A stretch of DNA of 64,000 nt from an uncultured Christensenella sp. Lineage in GTDB: Bacteria; Bacillota; Clostridia; Christensenellales; Pumilibacteraceae. The stretch spans positions 1-64,000 of the forward strand of contig CAJTNI010000011.1 in assembly GCA_910577945.1 (NCBI GenBank), written 5' to 3'. Shown piece by piece: positions 42,781 through 52,500 of the stretch. The first letter of the stretch is position 1, and every line of letters starts with the position of its first letter. The notes below the pieces were generated by a model, which saw only the letters and a program-made list of their open reading frames with translations, did not search any database and had not been told where the DNA came from. The translations under genes and the position numbers were made by a program.

Positions 42781-43589
42781 GAACGCTGTACGTAACCGAT
42801 TTGGACGGCACGCTGCTCGGCCCCGAGCAAACGGTGTCGGAATATACCAAGCGCGTCGTAAACGGGCTTGTCGAGCGCGGCATGCTGTTTACGTACGCGA
42901 CTGCGCGAAGCGGCGAAACTGCGGCGCAGGCGACGGCGGGGCTTACGACAAGCGCGCCGCGCGTGCTGTACAACGGCGCGTTCGCTGTCGACGCGAGCGG
43001 GCGGGTTATCGTTAAAAACACGTTCGGGGGCGGGGCTGCGCCTATAATCGACGATTTACTGAGCTGCGGCGTTTTTCCCATAGTGTATTCGGTAATCGAC
43101 GGGCGCGAAAAATTTTCGTTTATACCAGACAAGCTCACGCGCGAGGGCGCGGAGTTTATCGCCACGCGTAGGGCGTGCGCGCGCTACAATCCCGTGACGG
43201 CGACGCGGGCGTTGTACGAGGGCGACGCGTTCTATCTGACCTGTATAGACGTGCCGACCAAGCTCGCGCCGCTGTACGAAAAATACAGGCGCGATTACGC
43301 GTGCGTCTATCAACGCGATATATATTCGGGCGCGCAGTGGCTGGAAATAACTTCGGCGACGGCGACGAAGGCGTACGCGCTGTGCGAGCTTAAACGCATA
43401 CTCGATTGCCGCTTGGTTTGTTTCGGCGACGGCAAAAACGATATCGAAATGTTTAAAATCGCCGACGAGTGCTACGCCGTGCAAAACGCGACCGAGCGGT
43501 TAAAGCAAATCGCTACGGCGGTAATCGGCGCGAATTACGACGACGGCGTGGCAAAGTGGTTGGAAAGTCGCGCGGATAAGCGCGTTTAA
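42777..43589 (+). CDS. Cof-type HAD phosphatase
   Basis: A 270-aa haloacid dehalogenase superfamily phosphatase with a large cap (type C2). The nucleophile is Asp8 in VTDLDGTLLG, and the metal loop near 220 reads FGDGKNDIEMF. Such proteins dephosphorylate sugar phosphates, FMN or PLP; the substrate is unknown. It is coupled to the methyltransferase through ATGA. Confidence 0.88.
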   Translation: MRTLYVTDLDGTLLGPEQTVSEYTKRVVNGLVERGMLFTYATARSGETAAQATAGLTTSAPRVLYNGAFAVDASGRVIVKNTFGGGAAPIIDDLLSCGVFPIVYSVIDGREKFSFIPDKLTREGAEFIATRRACARYNPVTATRALYEGDAFYLTCIDVPTKLAPLYEKYRRDYACVYQRDIYSGAQWLEITSATATKAYALCELKRILDCRLVCFGDGKNDIEMFKIADECYAVQNATERLKQIATAVIGANYDDGVAKWLESRADKRV

Positions 43590-43601
43590 ATTCTACAAGT
43601 A

Positions 43602-43625
43602 AAAACGCGGAGTAATCCGCGTTTT
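43602..43625. terminator. Bidirectional terminator between the HAD gene and rqcH
   Basis: A 10-bp stem AAAACGCGGA / TCCGCGTTTT with a GTAA loop. Its A and T flanks let it serve the convergent genes on both strands. Confidence 0.87.
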
Positions 43626-43657
43626 CGGTTTCGATATATTTATGCTTGCATGGTTTT

Positions 43658-45331
43658 TTACGCTTTGGGTGTGACGACGAGCGATTTGTATTCCTTGTAA
43701 TCGACCCTGCCGCCGCCATGCGGGTAAACGTGCTTGATTAAAGTGTAATCGACGGTCACTTTATCCGCCGCACGCGCCTGCGAGTAGTACGCCGCCTTTT
43801 CCGCCGCGCGTACGAGCTGCTCGTCGGTGGGGCGGGGCGTTTTGAGCACGGCGTGACAGCCGTGCGCGTCCTTTACGTGCAGCCACGTGTCGGTGCGCTG
43901 CGCGCCGCGCGTTATTCGGTCGTTCTGTGCGCTGTTCTTGCCGATTAAAAGCGTTACGCCGTCGATATCGAAGGCGTACGGCTCGGACGGCACGGGCTTT
44001 GCTTTCGTGCGGCGCGATACGGGCTTAATCAAGCCGAGCGCGACCAATTCCTCGCGCACCTCGTCCAGCTCGCGCTTTTCGGTACACAGTTCGAGTTCCA
44101 GCGAAATGCCGTCCAAGCGGTCGAGCGCGGCTTTGGCTTTGTCGAGCGCGTCTTGCGCGTACACGGCGGCTTTTTTCTTTTTGGTATAGGACTTATAGTA
44201 CGCCGCGGCGTTTTGCTGCGCGTTCTTCATGGGGTCGAGCTTTAACGTTACTGTGCCGCCGTTCTCGTCGAAATAGTTATCGACCTCGACGGCAACGTCG
44301 CCGCGCTTAATCTTGTATATGTTTGCCGTTATCAATTCGCCCAGCCGTCTGTCGTTTTCCGCCTCCGCGCTTTCGTTGAGCTTGGCGGCGGCGTCAGCGA
44401 GCCGCTTTTTGTTTTTGCTCGTCGCCGACTTGACGGCGGCTTTGAGCGGCTTGACGTAAGCGGCGAGGTCGGCGGCGGCGAACAGCTTGGAATAGTATTC
44501 GTCCATTGCCGCGTTGAGCGTGTCGAACCGCGCTTCGCGTCCGCCAACCGTCTTGTACGGCATTATAAAGTAATCGCTCGGCTTGTCTCCGTCGAACGTG
44601 ACGACGGGCGAGAGCGGCGCGTCGTATAAAGCCTGCGCCGCGTCGATAAAAGCGTTTGTGACGGCGTCCGATACGGGCGTTCCGTCGGCTATGTTCAATC
44701 CGAAAAACAGCTCGTTTACGGTCGCCGTGGCGAGCCCCGCGACGCACTTGTCGGCGGCGACGCGCGCGGAAACGCCGTCAAACGCGTTTATACGGGCGGA
44801 AAGCTCGGCGCGGTCAAACACTCCGACCCTGCCCGTCGGCGTGGGCAGCGTGTACGTAAGCCCGGGCAGAACGGCGCGTTTGCCGGGCGCTTCGGAGGAA
44901 ATGCGGCGCAGACAGTTGCCTATCGCGCCGTCCGATTCCACGAAAACTATGTTGGCGCACTTGCCCGTCAGCTCGGCTATAAGCGAGTATTCAACGCGCT
45001 CGCGCAGTTCGTCGAGCGCGGAAAACTTAAACGTTATCATGCGCTCGCACTTGTCCTTTTCTATCCCGACGAGAATCGCGCCCGCCAGCCGTTTGCGGAA
45101 ATACATTAGCGTGCCCGTGGCGGTCTCGGGGTTTTTGTACTGCGCGCGCGTAACGTGCACGCGCGGGAGCGAGGGATTGCACGACAGTAAAAGTCGGTGG
45201 TTGCCGACCGAGGTGTGGAACAAAAGAATGAGCGTGTCCGCATTGGGCATGTTCACCTTGTCCACTTTGCCGCCGACGAGGAAATCGAGTTCGCACGCCG
45301 CGCGATAGATTGTAAGCGCGTCCTTGGGCAT
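43658..45331 (-). CDS. rqcH: RqcH, ribosome quality control NFACT protein
   Basis: A 557-aa NFACT protein (FbpA/RqcH). An NFACT-N domain (about 1-190), helix-hairpin and coiled-coil regions (about 290-440), and a C-terminal NFACT-R domain with DTWLHVKDAHGCHAVL complete the layout. It binds stalled 50S subunits and adds alanine tails that mark chains for degradation. The ClpXP genes just downstream are the usual destination of such tagged proteins. The ATG lies 6 nt after a -10 box, so the message appears leaderless. Confidence 0.93.
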   Translation of the reverse strand: MPKDALTIYRAACELDFLVGGKVDKVNMPNADTLILLFHTSVGNHRLLLSCNPSLPRVHVTRAQYKNPETATGTLMYFRKRLAGAILVGIEKDKCERMITFKFSALDELRERVEYSLIAELTGKCANIVFVESDGAIGNCLRRISSEAPGKRAVLPGLTYTLPTPTGRVGVFDRAELSARINAFDGVSARVAADKCVAGLATATVNELFFGLNIADGTPVSDAVTNAFIDAAQALYDAPLSPVVTFDGDKPSDYFIMPYKTVGGREARFDTLNAAMDEYYSKLFAAADLAAYVKPLKAAVKSATSKNKKRLADAAAKLNESAEAENDRRLGELITANIYKIKRGDVAVEVDNYFDENGGTVTLKLDPMKNAQQNAAAYYKSYTKKKKAAVYAQDALDKAKAALDRLDGISLELELCTEKRELDEVREELVALGLIKPVSRRTKAKPVPSEPYAFDIDGVTLLIGKNSAQNDRITRGAQRTDTWLHVKDAHGCHAVLKTPRPTDEQLVRAAEKAAYYSQARAADKVTVDYTLIKHVYPHGGGRVDYKEYKSLVVTPKA

Positions 45332-45337
45332 GAGCTT

Positions 45338-45366
45338 ATTATAACATTAAAACGCGCGAAAAACAA
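45338..45366 (-). promoter_or_regulatory. Promoter of rqcH, with predicted start at the ATG
   Basis: On the minus strand TTGTTT (45366-45361), 17 bp, TATAAT (45343-45338). Six bases follow and then the rqcH ATG, so no 5' untranslated region is expected. Confidence 0.7.
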
Positions 45367-45585
45367 GCTTTTCGTCGCGTCGCTTGCGCGTCGCCGTTTT
45401 CGCTACTGAAAACGAATTTAGTTGAAGCGCGTCGTGAAAAAACTATTGCGAGCAAATTTTTTCATTCGTATTATATCACGCTTTGCGCATAAAGTAAACG
45501 GTTTTGCGCGAATGCGGGCTTATACCGGAGCGCGCGCCGAGTATAAAAAACATGCGCATTACGCGGCGCAAGTGGTTATAAAAGA
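45367..45585. other. Divergent intergenic region rqcH-tig
   Basis: About 220 bases between the two divergent promoters without a gene. There are GC-rich repeats of CGCG type and an AT-rich core near 45455-45480, but no feature that I can name. Confidence 0.4.
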
Positions 45586-45614
45586 TTGACAATATTGCGG
45601 GCGCATGATAAAAT
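45586..45614 (+). promoter_or_regulatory. Promoter of tig
   Basis: TTGACA (45586-45591), 17 bp, TAAAAT (45609-45614). The leader is about 25 nt and carries GGAGG before the tig ATG. Confidence 0.8.
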
Positions 45615-45644
45615 AGTAAAGTTATCTAATATTCGGAGGAATAC

Positions 45645-47117
45645 ATGAAGTCCAACTTAGAGAAAAAGAATAACCAAGCCGTGTTTAAAATCGCGCTCGA
45701 CGCCGCCGAATGGGACGCGGAATTGGAAGACGCTTACAACCGCACCAAAAAGCGCTATAAAATCCCCGGGTTTCGTCCCGGTCACGCGCCCCGTCGCTAT
45801 ATCGAGCGGCATTACGGCGCGGGCGTGTTCTTTGACGCGGCGGTCGATTACTGTATAAACCGCGTGTACGGCGAACAGCTCGAAGCGCACCCCGAGCTCA
45901 ACGTTTTCGGCAATCCCGACGTTTCGTTCGAAAAAGCGGGCGAGGACGAGGCTTTTGCGTTCTCCATGACGGTTACGCTTTATCCCGACGTGAAGCTCGG
46001 CGCATATACAGGTATTAAACTGCCCAAGATTGAGTATAATGTTACCGACGAGGACGTCGATAAGCAAATCGACGCGGCGTTGCACCGCGCGTCCCGACTC
46101 GTCAAGGTCGAGCGCGCCGCGCAAAACGGCGACGTCGCCGTAATCGACTACGTAGGCACTGTGGACGGCGTGGCGTTTAACGGCGGCACGGCGCAGGACC
46201 ACGAGTTGAAGCTTGGCAGCGGTCAGTTCATTCCCGGGTTCGAGGAGCAGCTTGTCGGCGCGGTCGCTGGCGAAAAGCGCGACGTAAAGGTCAAGTTCCC
46301 CGACGAGTACCATGCGGAAGAGCTTAAAGGCAAGGACGCCGTTTTCGCAGTCACCGTCAAAGAGGTGCGCGAGGAGGAAGTGCCCGCGCTCGACGACGCG
46401 TTCGTCAAGGACCATTCCGCCGCGGAGAACGTGGAAGCGTACAAAGCGGAAATTCGCGGCAATCTGCAAAAGTCTGCGGAACAGCGCACCCGTAACGAGC
46501 GCATCGATGCGGTTATGAGCGCAGTGACCGACGCTGTCGAGTGCGAAATCCCCGACAAAATCGTAAACGCAGAGGTGGATAGGCTGTACGACGACTTTGC
46601 GCACAGAATGTCGCACTACGGCATCAAGCCCGAGGATTACCTTAAATATTCCAACTCGTCGGTCGCGCAGTTCCGCGACGAGAACCGCCCGCACGCCGAG
46701 CGCAACGTTAAAATGCGGCTCGTAATGCGCGCGATTATAGACGCGGAAAAAATCGAGCCCACCGAGGACGAAATAAAGGCGAAACTCGATGACCCGAGAC
46801 AGCGTGCGCAGTTCGAGGCGGAGTCCAAGCACAGCGGCGTTTCGACAGCGACTCTTGCGGCAAACGACGCGCTCACCGATAAATTCTTCGATTTCCTGTT
46901 GAGCAAGAACGAGTTCGTGCTCGACAAAGCGGAGACCGAAGAAAAGGCAGAGCACAAAGCGCCCGCCAAAAAGCCCGCAGCGAAAAAGGCGACGGACGGC
47001 GAAGCAGCCAAAAAGCCCGCAGCGAAAAAATCAACCGCGAGCGGCGATACCGCCAAAAAGCCCGCAGCAAAAAAGCCTGCCGCCAAGAAGACCGAGGACA
47101 AAAAGGACGGCGAGTAA
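45645..47117 (+). CDS. tig: Trigger factor with histone-like basic tail
   Basis: A ribosome-bound chaperone for nascent chains (490 aa; usual length about 430). The N-terminal ribosome-binding domain has the GFRPGHAPRR signature near 44-53. The FKBP-type isomerase domain lies at about 160-245. The helical C-terminal domain ends near 430. The last 55 or so residues are an extra tail built of repeated KKPAAKK units, like histone H1, which I do not know from standard trigger factors. Genes clpP and clpX follow in the classical order. A consensus promoter and GGAGG precede it. Confidence 0.95.
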   Translation: MKSNLEKKNNQAVFKIALDAAEWDAELEDAYNRTKKRYKIPGFRPGHAPRRYIERHYGAGVFFDAAVDYCINRVYGEQLEAHPELNVFGNPDVSFEKAGEDEAFAFSMTVTLYPDVKLGAYTGIKLPKIEYNVTDEDVDKQIDAALHRASRLVKVERAAQNGDVAVIDYVGTVDGVAFNGGTAQDHELKLGSGQFIPGFEEQLVGAVAGEKRDVKVKFPDEYHAEELKGKDAVFAVTVKEVREEEVPALDDAFVKDHSAAENVEAYKAEIRGNLQKSAEQRTRNERIDAVMSAVTDAVECEIPDKIVNAEVDRLYDDFAHRMSHYGIKPEDYLKYSNSSVAQFRDENRPHAERNVKMRLVMRAIIDAEKIEPTEDEIKAKLDDPRQRAQFEAESKHSGVSTATLAANDALTDKFFDFLLSKNEFVLDKAETEEKAEHKAPAKKPAAKKATDGEAAKKPAAKKSTASGDTAKKPAAKKPAAKKTEDKKDGE

Positions 47118-47182
47118 TATTTGCGGGGCATGCGGCGTTCACGCCGCGATTTAACGTAAAAAGCACAAGGAGGCATGGAAAC

Positions 47183-47791
47183 ATGTTTAACGACAAGATA
47201 ATTCGCGGCAGTTTAGTGCCGATGGTAATCGAACAAACCAACCGCGGCGAGCGGTCGTACGACATATACTCGCGCATGCTCGAAGACCGCGTTGTGTTTT
47301 TGACGGGCGAGATAAACGACGTTACCGCCGACCTCGTTGTGGCGCAGCTCATGTATTTGGAGAGCAAGGGCGACGACAAGGATATTTCGCTGTACATCAA
47401 CAGCCCCGGCGGCTCCGTTACCGCGGGCATGGCTATATACGACACCATGAATTATATCAAGTGCGACGTGGAAACGATTTGCGTCGGCATGGCGGCGAGC
47501 ATGGGCGCGTTCCTGTTGTCCAGCGGCACGAAGGGCAAGCGTTTCGCATTGCCTAACAGCGAAATCATGATACACCAGCCGCTCGGCGGCGCGCAGGGTC
47601 AGGCGAGCGATATCGCAATCACCGCCGAGCATATCGTGCGAGTCAAAAAGCGCATGAGCGAAATACTCGCCAAAAATTGCAATAAGACCGTAGAACAGAT
47701 AGAGCGCGATATCGACCGCGACAACTATATGTTTGCCGAGGAGGCAAAGGCGTACGGGCTTGTCGACGGCATTGTCGACAGGCGCGCGTAA
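47183..47791 (+). CDS. clpP: ATP-dependent Clp protease proteolytic subunit
   Basis: A 202-aa serine protease that forms the double-ring chamber of ClpXP. The catalytic triad is in ASMGAF (Ser), MIHQPLGG (His) and the DRDNYM region (Asp). GGAGG lies before the ATG. It is 65 bases after tig and is followed by clpX. Confidence 0.98.
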   Translation: MFNDKIIRGSLVPMVIEQTNRGERSYDIYSRMLEDRVVFLTGEINDVTADLVVAQLMYLESKGDDKDISLYINSPGGSVTAGMAIYDTMNYIKCDVETICVGMAASMGAFLLSSGTKGKRFALPNSEIMIHQPLGGAQGQASDIAITAEHIVRVKKRMSEILAKNCNKTVEQIERDIDRDNYMFAEEAKAYGLVDGIVDRRA

Positions 47792-47842
47792 AACGCCGCT
47801 CTGCATTATGCACGCAAGAGCCGTTTAAGTACGGCGTTACAT

Positions 47843-47867
47843 AGCCGTGCGGTTATCCCGCACGGCT
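47843..47867 (+). other. Stem-loop between clpP and clpX
   Basis: A perfect 10-bp GC-rich stem (47843-47852 with 47858-47867) with a 5-nt loop and no T tract. It is not a normal terminator. It may mark an RNA processing or stabilising site, or weakly attenuate clpX. Confidence 0.6.
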
Positions 47868-47897
47868 GAATGTTATAAAGGAGACGGACAGGAATAA

Positions 47898-49196
47898 ATG
47901 GCAAATAAAAATATCGGAAACGACGAACCGCGTTGTTCGTTTTGCGGCAAGCCCGAGGCCGAGGTCGAGCACCTGCTCGCCGCGCCCGGCGACAATATCT
48001 ACATTTGCAATAACTGCGTGTCGATTTGTCAAAGCGAGCTGAACAGACAGGAGGCAAAGGTCGCTACCGACGCCGTGGCGTTATTGCCGCCCGAAAAGCT
48101 CAAAGCGGAGCTTGATAAATATATTATCGGTCAGGACGAGGCAAAGCGCGTGCTGTCCGTCGCGGTGTATAATCATTACAAACGCGTCAACTATAATCTC
48201 AGAAACGTTACGCACGGCGGGCGCTCGCGCGACGACGAACGCACGGCGGCGGAGCGCGGCAGCACTCACGACGACGGCGTGGAGCTCAGCAAGAGCAACA
48301 TTCTCATGTTCGGACCGTCGGGCTGCGGTAAAACGCTGCTCGCGCAAACGCTGTCGAAAATCCTCAACGTGCCGTTCGCCATGGTGGACGCTACGACGCT
48401 TACCGAGGCGGGATACGTCGGCGAGGACGTGGAAAACATACTGCTCAGGCTTATCAAAAACGCCGATTTCGACATTGCCGCCGCCGAGCGCGGTATCATT
48501 TATATCGACGAGGTGGACAAAATCGCGCGCAAGAGCGAGAACGTATCTATTACTCGCGACGTGTCCGGCGAAGGCGTGCAGCAATCGCTTTTGAAGATAA
48601 TAGAAAGCACCGTGTCCAGCATTCCGCCCAACGGCGGCAGAAAGCACCCGCAGCAGGAGTTTATCCACATGGACACCACCAACGTGCTGTTCATACTCGG
48701 CGGCGCGTTTGTTGGACTCGATAAAATAGTATCCGACAGACTCGGCAAAACGCGTATCGGGTTCGGCGGCGCAGTGCAAAAGGAAAAGACATCTGACGAG
48801 GTGTTGCCGCAGGTGCAGCCGCAGGACCTTATCAAATTCGGCTTGATACCCGAGCTAGTGGGACGCGTGCCCGTTACGGTTGCGCTGCACGACCTCAAAT
48901 CGGACGATTTGGTGCGAGTATTGACCGAGCCCAAAAACGCCGTCGTCAAGCAATACGTCAAACTGTTGGATTTGGACGGCGTACAGCTCGAATTCGACGT
49001 CGGCGCGCTCTCCGCGATAGCGGACAAAGCGATAGCGTTGCACACGGGCGCGCGCGGGCTCAGGACCATCGTGGAAAACGCAATGCTCGACATTATGTAC
49101 AAAGTGCCGTCGGACAAAACGATTAAAAAGATTATCATTACGTCCGAGACGATTAGGGACGGCAAGCCGCCGCAGGTCGTAAAGGACGCCGCATAA
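47898..49196 (+). CDS. clpX: ATP-dependent Clp protease ATP-binding subunit ClpX
   Basis: A hexameric AAA+ unfoldase that feeds substrates to ClpP. The 432-aa chain has the N-terminal zinc-binding domain (CSFCGK near 14-19, and a CNNC pair near 38), the Walker A GPSGCGKT, Walker B IIYIDEVDKI, a sensor region, and the ClpP-binding IGF loop (RIGFGG). The ATG follows AGGA. Confidence 0.98.
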   Translation: MANKNIGNDEPRCSFCGKPEAEVEHLLAAPGDNIYICNNCVSICQSELNRQEAKVATDAVALLPPEKLKAELDKYIIGQDEAKRVLSVAVYNHYKRVNYNLRNVTHGGRSRDDERTAAERGSTHDDGVELSKSNILMFGPSGCGKTLLAQTLSKILNVPFAMVDATTLTEAGYVGEDVENILLRLIKNADFDIAAAERGIIYIDEVDKIARKSENVSITRDVSGEGVQQSLLKIIESTVSSIPPNGGRKHPQQEFIHMDTTNVLFILGGAFVGLDKIVSDRLGKTRIGFGGAVQKEKTSDEVLPQVQPQDLIKFGLIPELVGRVPVTVALHDLKSDDLVRVLTEPKNAVVKQYVKLLDLDGVQLEFDVGALSAIADKAIALHTGARGLRTIVENAMLDIMYKVPSDKTIKKIIITSETIRDGKPPQVVKDAA

Positions 49197-49201
49197 AAGC
49201 T

Positions 49202-49236
49202 AAAACGCATTCCGAGCAGTCGGCGTGCGTTTTTTT
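49202..49236 (+). terminator. Terminator of the tig-clpP-clpX run
   Basis: Arms AAAACGCA (49202-49209) and TGCGTTTT (49226-49233), with a small inner CCGA/TCGG stem, then a run of T. Confidence 0.82.
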
Positions 49237-49241
49237 GCGTA

Positions 49242-49270
49242 TTGACAAATTCGCGCTAATGTTATATATT
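49242..49270 (+). promoter_or_regulatory. Promoter of the DUF4132 pair, with predicted start at the ATG
   Basis: TTGACA (49242-49247), 17 bp, TATATT (49265-49270). Exactly six bases separate the -10 box from the ATG of the first gene. Confidence 0.8.
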
Positions 49271-49276
49271 AAAAGC

Positions 49277-49597
49277 ATGAAAATTTTTATCTTGAAAAAA
49301 TCTATTTCCGACTTGAAAAATCCGATTGAGCGCGTCGAGTATGAAACCGAAGCGAGCACCGTCGAGCGGTTTATTTGCGAAATGGTGGAGAAGAACTATG
49401 CGCGCCGTCCCGTAAAGGACGCGCTTGCGGAATGCAAAAGGCTTGCTCTGGACGAGTTCCGTGACGGCGGTTACTACATAGTAAATCAAACGAAAAATCA
49501 CAAATACAAGGACGCTGCCGAGCCTGTCGGGTTTGCCGAGGGCGACGAGGTAGTGCTTATCAAGCTGAAATACGTAAGGGGTATGCTATGGCTGTAA
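49277..49597 (+). CDS. Small protein paired with the DUF4132 protein
   Basis: A 106-aa soluble protein without signal or membrane segments, with mixed alpha/beta character and many charged residues. I recognise no family. The ATG lies at the predicted transcription start with no ribosome site, so the message looks leaderless. A longer frame from 49235 would begin upstream of the -35 box and is not credible. The stop codon lies 10 bases inside the next gene, so the two proteins are translationally coupled and probably act together. Confidence 0.75.
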   Translation: MKIFILKKSISDLKNPIERVEYETEASTVERFICEMVEKNYARRPVKDALAECKRLALDEFRDGGYYIVNQTKNHKYKDAAEPVGFAEGDEVVLIKLKYVRGMLWL

Positions 49598-52500
49598 CGG
49601 ACGAAAGGCTTAAAAAGGCGATTGACGGCATTGCCGACAAAAAGGTCGCGGCGGCGTTCAAAGGCGAGTACGATTGGCATAATCTCGGCATATCCTTTGT
49701 GCGCGACCATGCCGACACGTTCAAAAAATTACTGCCGACGTTATACGACGAAATGGCGGCGCGGTATGCCGATACTAACGGTTATATCTATGAGAGCCGA
49801 GCGTTTTTCGTCGGGTACTTGTGCGTGGAGCTTGGTATAGTGGATTTTTGCGACGTGCGTTCGATAAAGAATATCGTCGGGGCAAAAATACAGCTGCACG
49901 AGCTCGGCGTCGGCGCGTTTGCCAATAATCATATGTGCATTAACGCGCTTGCATTTAATAAAGGCTTAAAAAGCGGCGCGTTTACCGCCGACGATTTGAT
50001 TGAATTCGTCAAGCAAGAGCCCGAATATTCGGCGTTTTTAATGCCGCTCATGGCGTCCGCAGACGAGCCGTCGTTGTGGCGCGCGCTCAACGATTACGTG
50101 CTGACGGCGAGGCAAGAGGACAATCTGCGCATATATGCGCTCAACGCCATGCTCAACACTCGCAATCCCGCCGCGCTTGAATATTTTGCAGACGAAATCG
50201 AACGCAATAATTATTATCGCCTAAAAGCTATGAACGAAATTCCGTCGTTCATGGGCTCGTGCAACGTATTCCTGCCGCCCAAAGAGATAGTCGCAATTGT
50301 GCTTGACGCAAAGGACGCAAGGCTCGACAAATTCGTCGATTGCTCGTTCAAGCGCGGGTATTACTTTATTAAAGCGCTTTGTCGTTTGCGCCCCGAAAAG
50401 GTGAACGAGTATGTGGAGGCGTTGATGAAACGCGGCGGTACGCGCGCGCGTCAAGCCGCATTGTACGCGCTTCCGCAGGCAGATATTTGCCGTAATTATG
50501 CGTGCGTAGTATTTGCGGCGGATTCTACGTTCACACTCGAAGAATTGGCGTTTTTCGATAACAAAATCATAGTCGAATTATTAGACGAAAGCCGACTGCC
50601 CGTAGTTTTCGAGCTGCTGTATACGGCGCTTACGAGTATGGAGCGCGTTACATATCATTATAAAACGGACGACGACGTAACCTTTGCGCGCGATATTTTC
50701 AAATCGAATATAGTCGGAATTTTGGCTGATATCGCGGCGCGCTCGAATAGTCGCGAGTATGCGGCGCGGCTTGACGCGCTCTACGGCGGACTGAAAGAGG
50801 AGGCGCAAGCGGCGTATCTTTCGCACATTGGCAAGCTGACCGCGTTGGACGCGCGGCAATGCGCGATACGGTTTTTAAAGACTGACGAATATTGGTCGAA
50901 AACGTTTTACGAGGATAAAAAAATCAAGCTCACATACGCCGAGGCGGTAGGCGTTTCCGATTATCTCAAATCCAAGAACGAGAGCGTCAAGCGCAGGATA
51001 ATCAAGGAATTTTTAAAGTCGCCCGACGTCGGGAAAATAACGGAATATTTGCTCGCCGCCAAAGAGGACTATAAGGTCGCGGCGGGGCGCGAGCTGAGCG
51101 ATAGCGCGGGCAGGGTCGTCGAGTCCAAGCTCGAAAAAAAGACGGAGCGGTACGCTTGGCGCAAGGAAAGCGTGTATCGTGTGGACGCGCCCGACGACGA
51201 GCTTAACGCGCTCGCGACGCGCAAGGTCGAGGGCGAAAAGCTTTCTCCGCTCGCGTTTTCGCGGTTAAAAAGCTTTATGGACGGGCTTAGCGCGTTTATC
51301 GACGCTAACAAGGACTACGAGTACACTCCGAACTACGGCGACGGCGCGGTGACGTTCGGCAGCGATTTTTCGGTGGTTAAGGGCGGGTACGAGGCGCGCG
51401 GATTCGAGCGGTATCCGCTCGGCGCGGAGCTGCGCGAGTATTTTCGCGGCGCATTGACCGACGCCGAGCGCGCGGCGCTCGCGCTGACGATATTGTGCTA
51501 TAACGATTTCGACGCAGCCGCGTATGAAGCGCTGTTCGGGAAAAACGCGGATGCGAAAAAAATATTCGCGCTGTTTGACGGGTACGATAAAGATTATCAC
51601 TCGGTTACGGCGTATTCGATTGTCTGTCGAACGCTGAGTATTATTATCGAGGAGCTTATATCGCACGATGGCAAAATGCGCGCGGCGCACATGCTGGCGA
51701 ACGATGCGGCTGTGCGCCTAATGACCGACGATGCGCATAAATCGAAGAAGTCGTGGTGCTTGAATTTCCATGTGCCCGCGTTTGCTAATTACGCGGTGAA
51801 AAACGCGACGGAACGCGATTTGCCCGTGCTTGCACGGCTCGTATGCAAGTGGCTCGGAAAAAAGTACGACGATTCGTTTTCCGACGAGCTATATGCCGAG
51901 TTGTACGAGCAGGGAGTGTTTTCCGCGCGGGTTATGCGGTATATCGCGCTTAAAGACAAGCTGTATTTTCGCGTAATGTTCGACAAGACGGCGGCAGAAC
52001 GATATATCATGCGCGCCGATTACAAATATCCGAAATTCAGGCGGTTTGTGCTCGATTTCATTCAGGACGGCTTAAACGCCGAGTTTGCGCGCGGCAGTCT
52101 GGAAACGCCGTATAGCTCGATAATCGGCTCTACGGGCTGCTTTTTCGGCGTGGAAAACTATATGCGCGCAATCGTCGCGCTTCGCGGGCTTACGTGGGTG
52201 CGCTCGCCGTTCGGCTCGGAAAAGAATTCGGTGCTGTCCGCCGTGCTCAAAAGCGCGTGCAAGACGGACGGCGACTCATACGAGCGGTTTTCCACGCTTG
52301 TCGAAAAGTACAAAATAACCGACGACGAGCTGCTGCGCGCGACGCTGTTCAACCCCGAATACGTCGATTTTACGGGCGAGTATTTGCGCATACCGCATTT
52401 AAAGCTCGCGGTGTATTGGTTTGCCGCGCACCTCAACGAAACGCTGTATGCCGACGAGCAGGAGCTTAAAGCGGAGCGGCTGAAAGAGTTTTCGAATATA

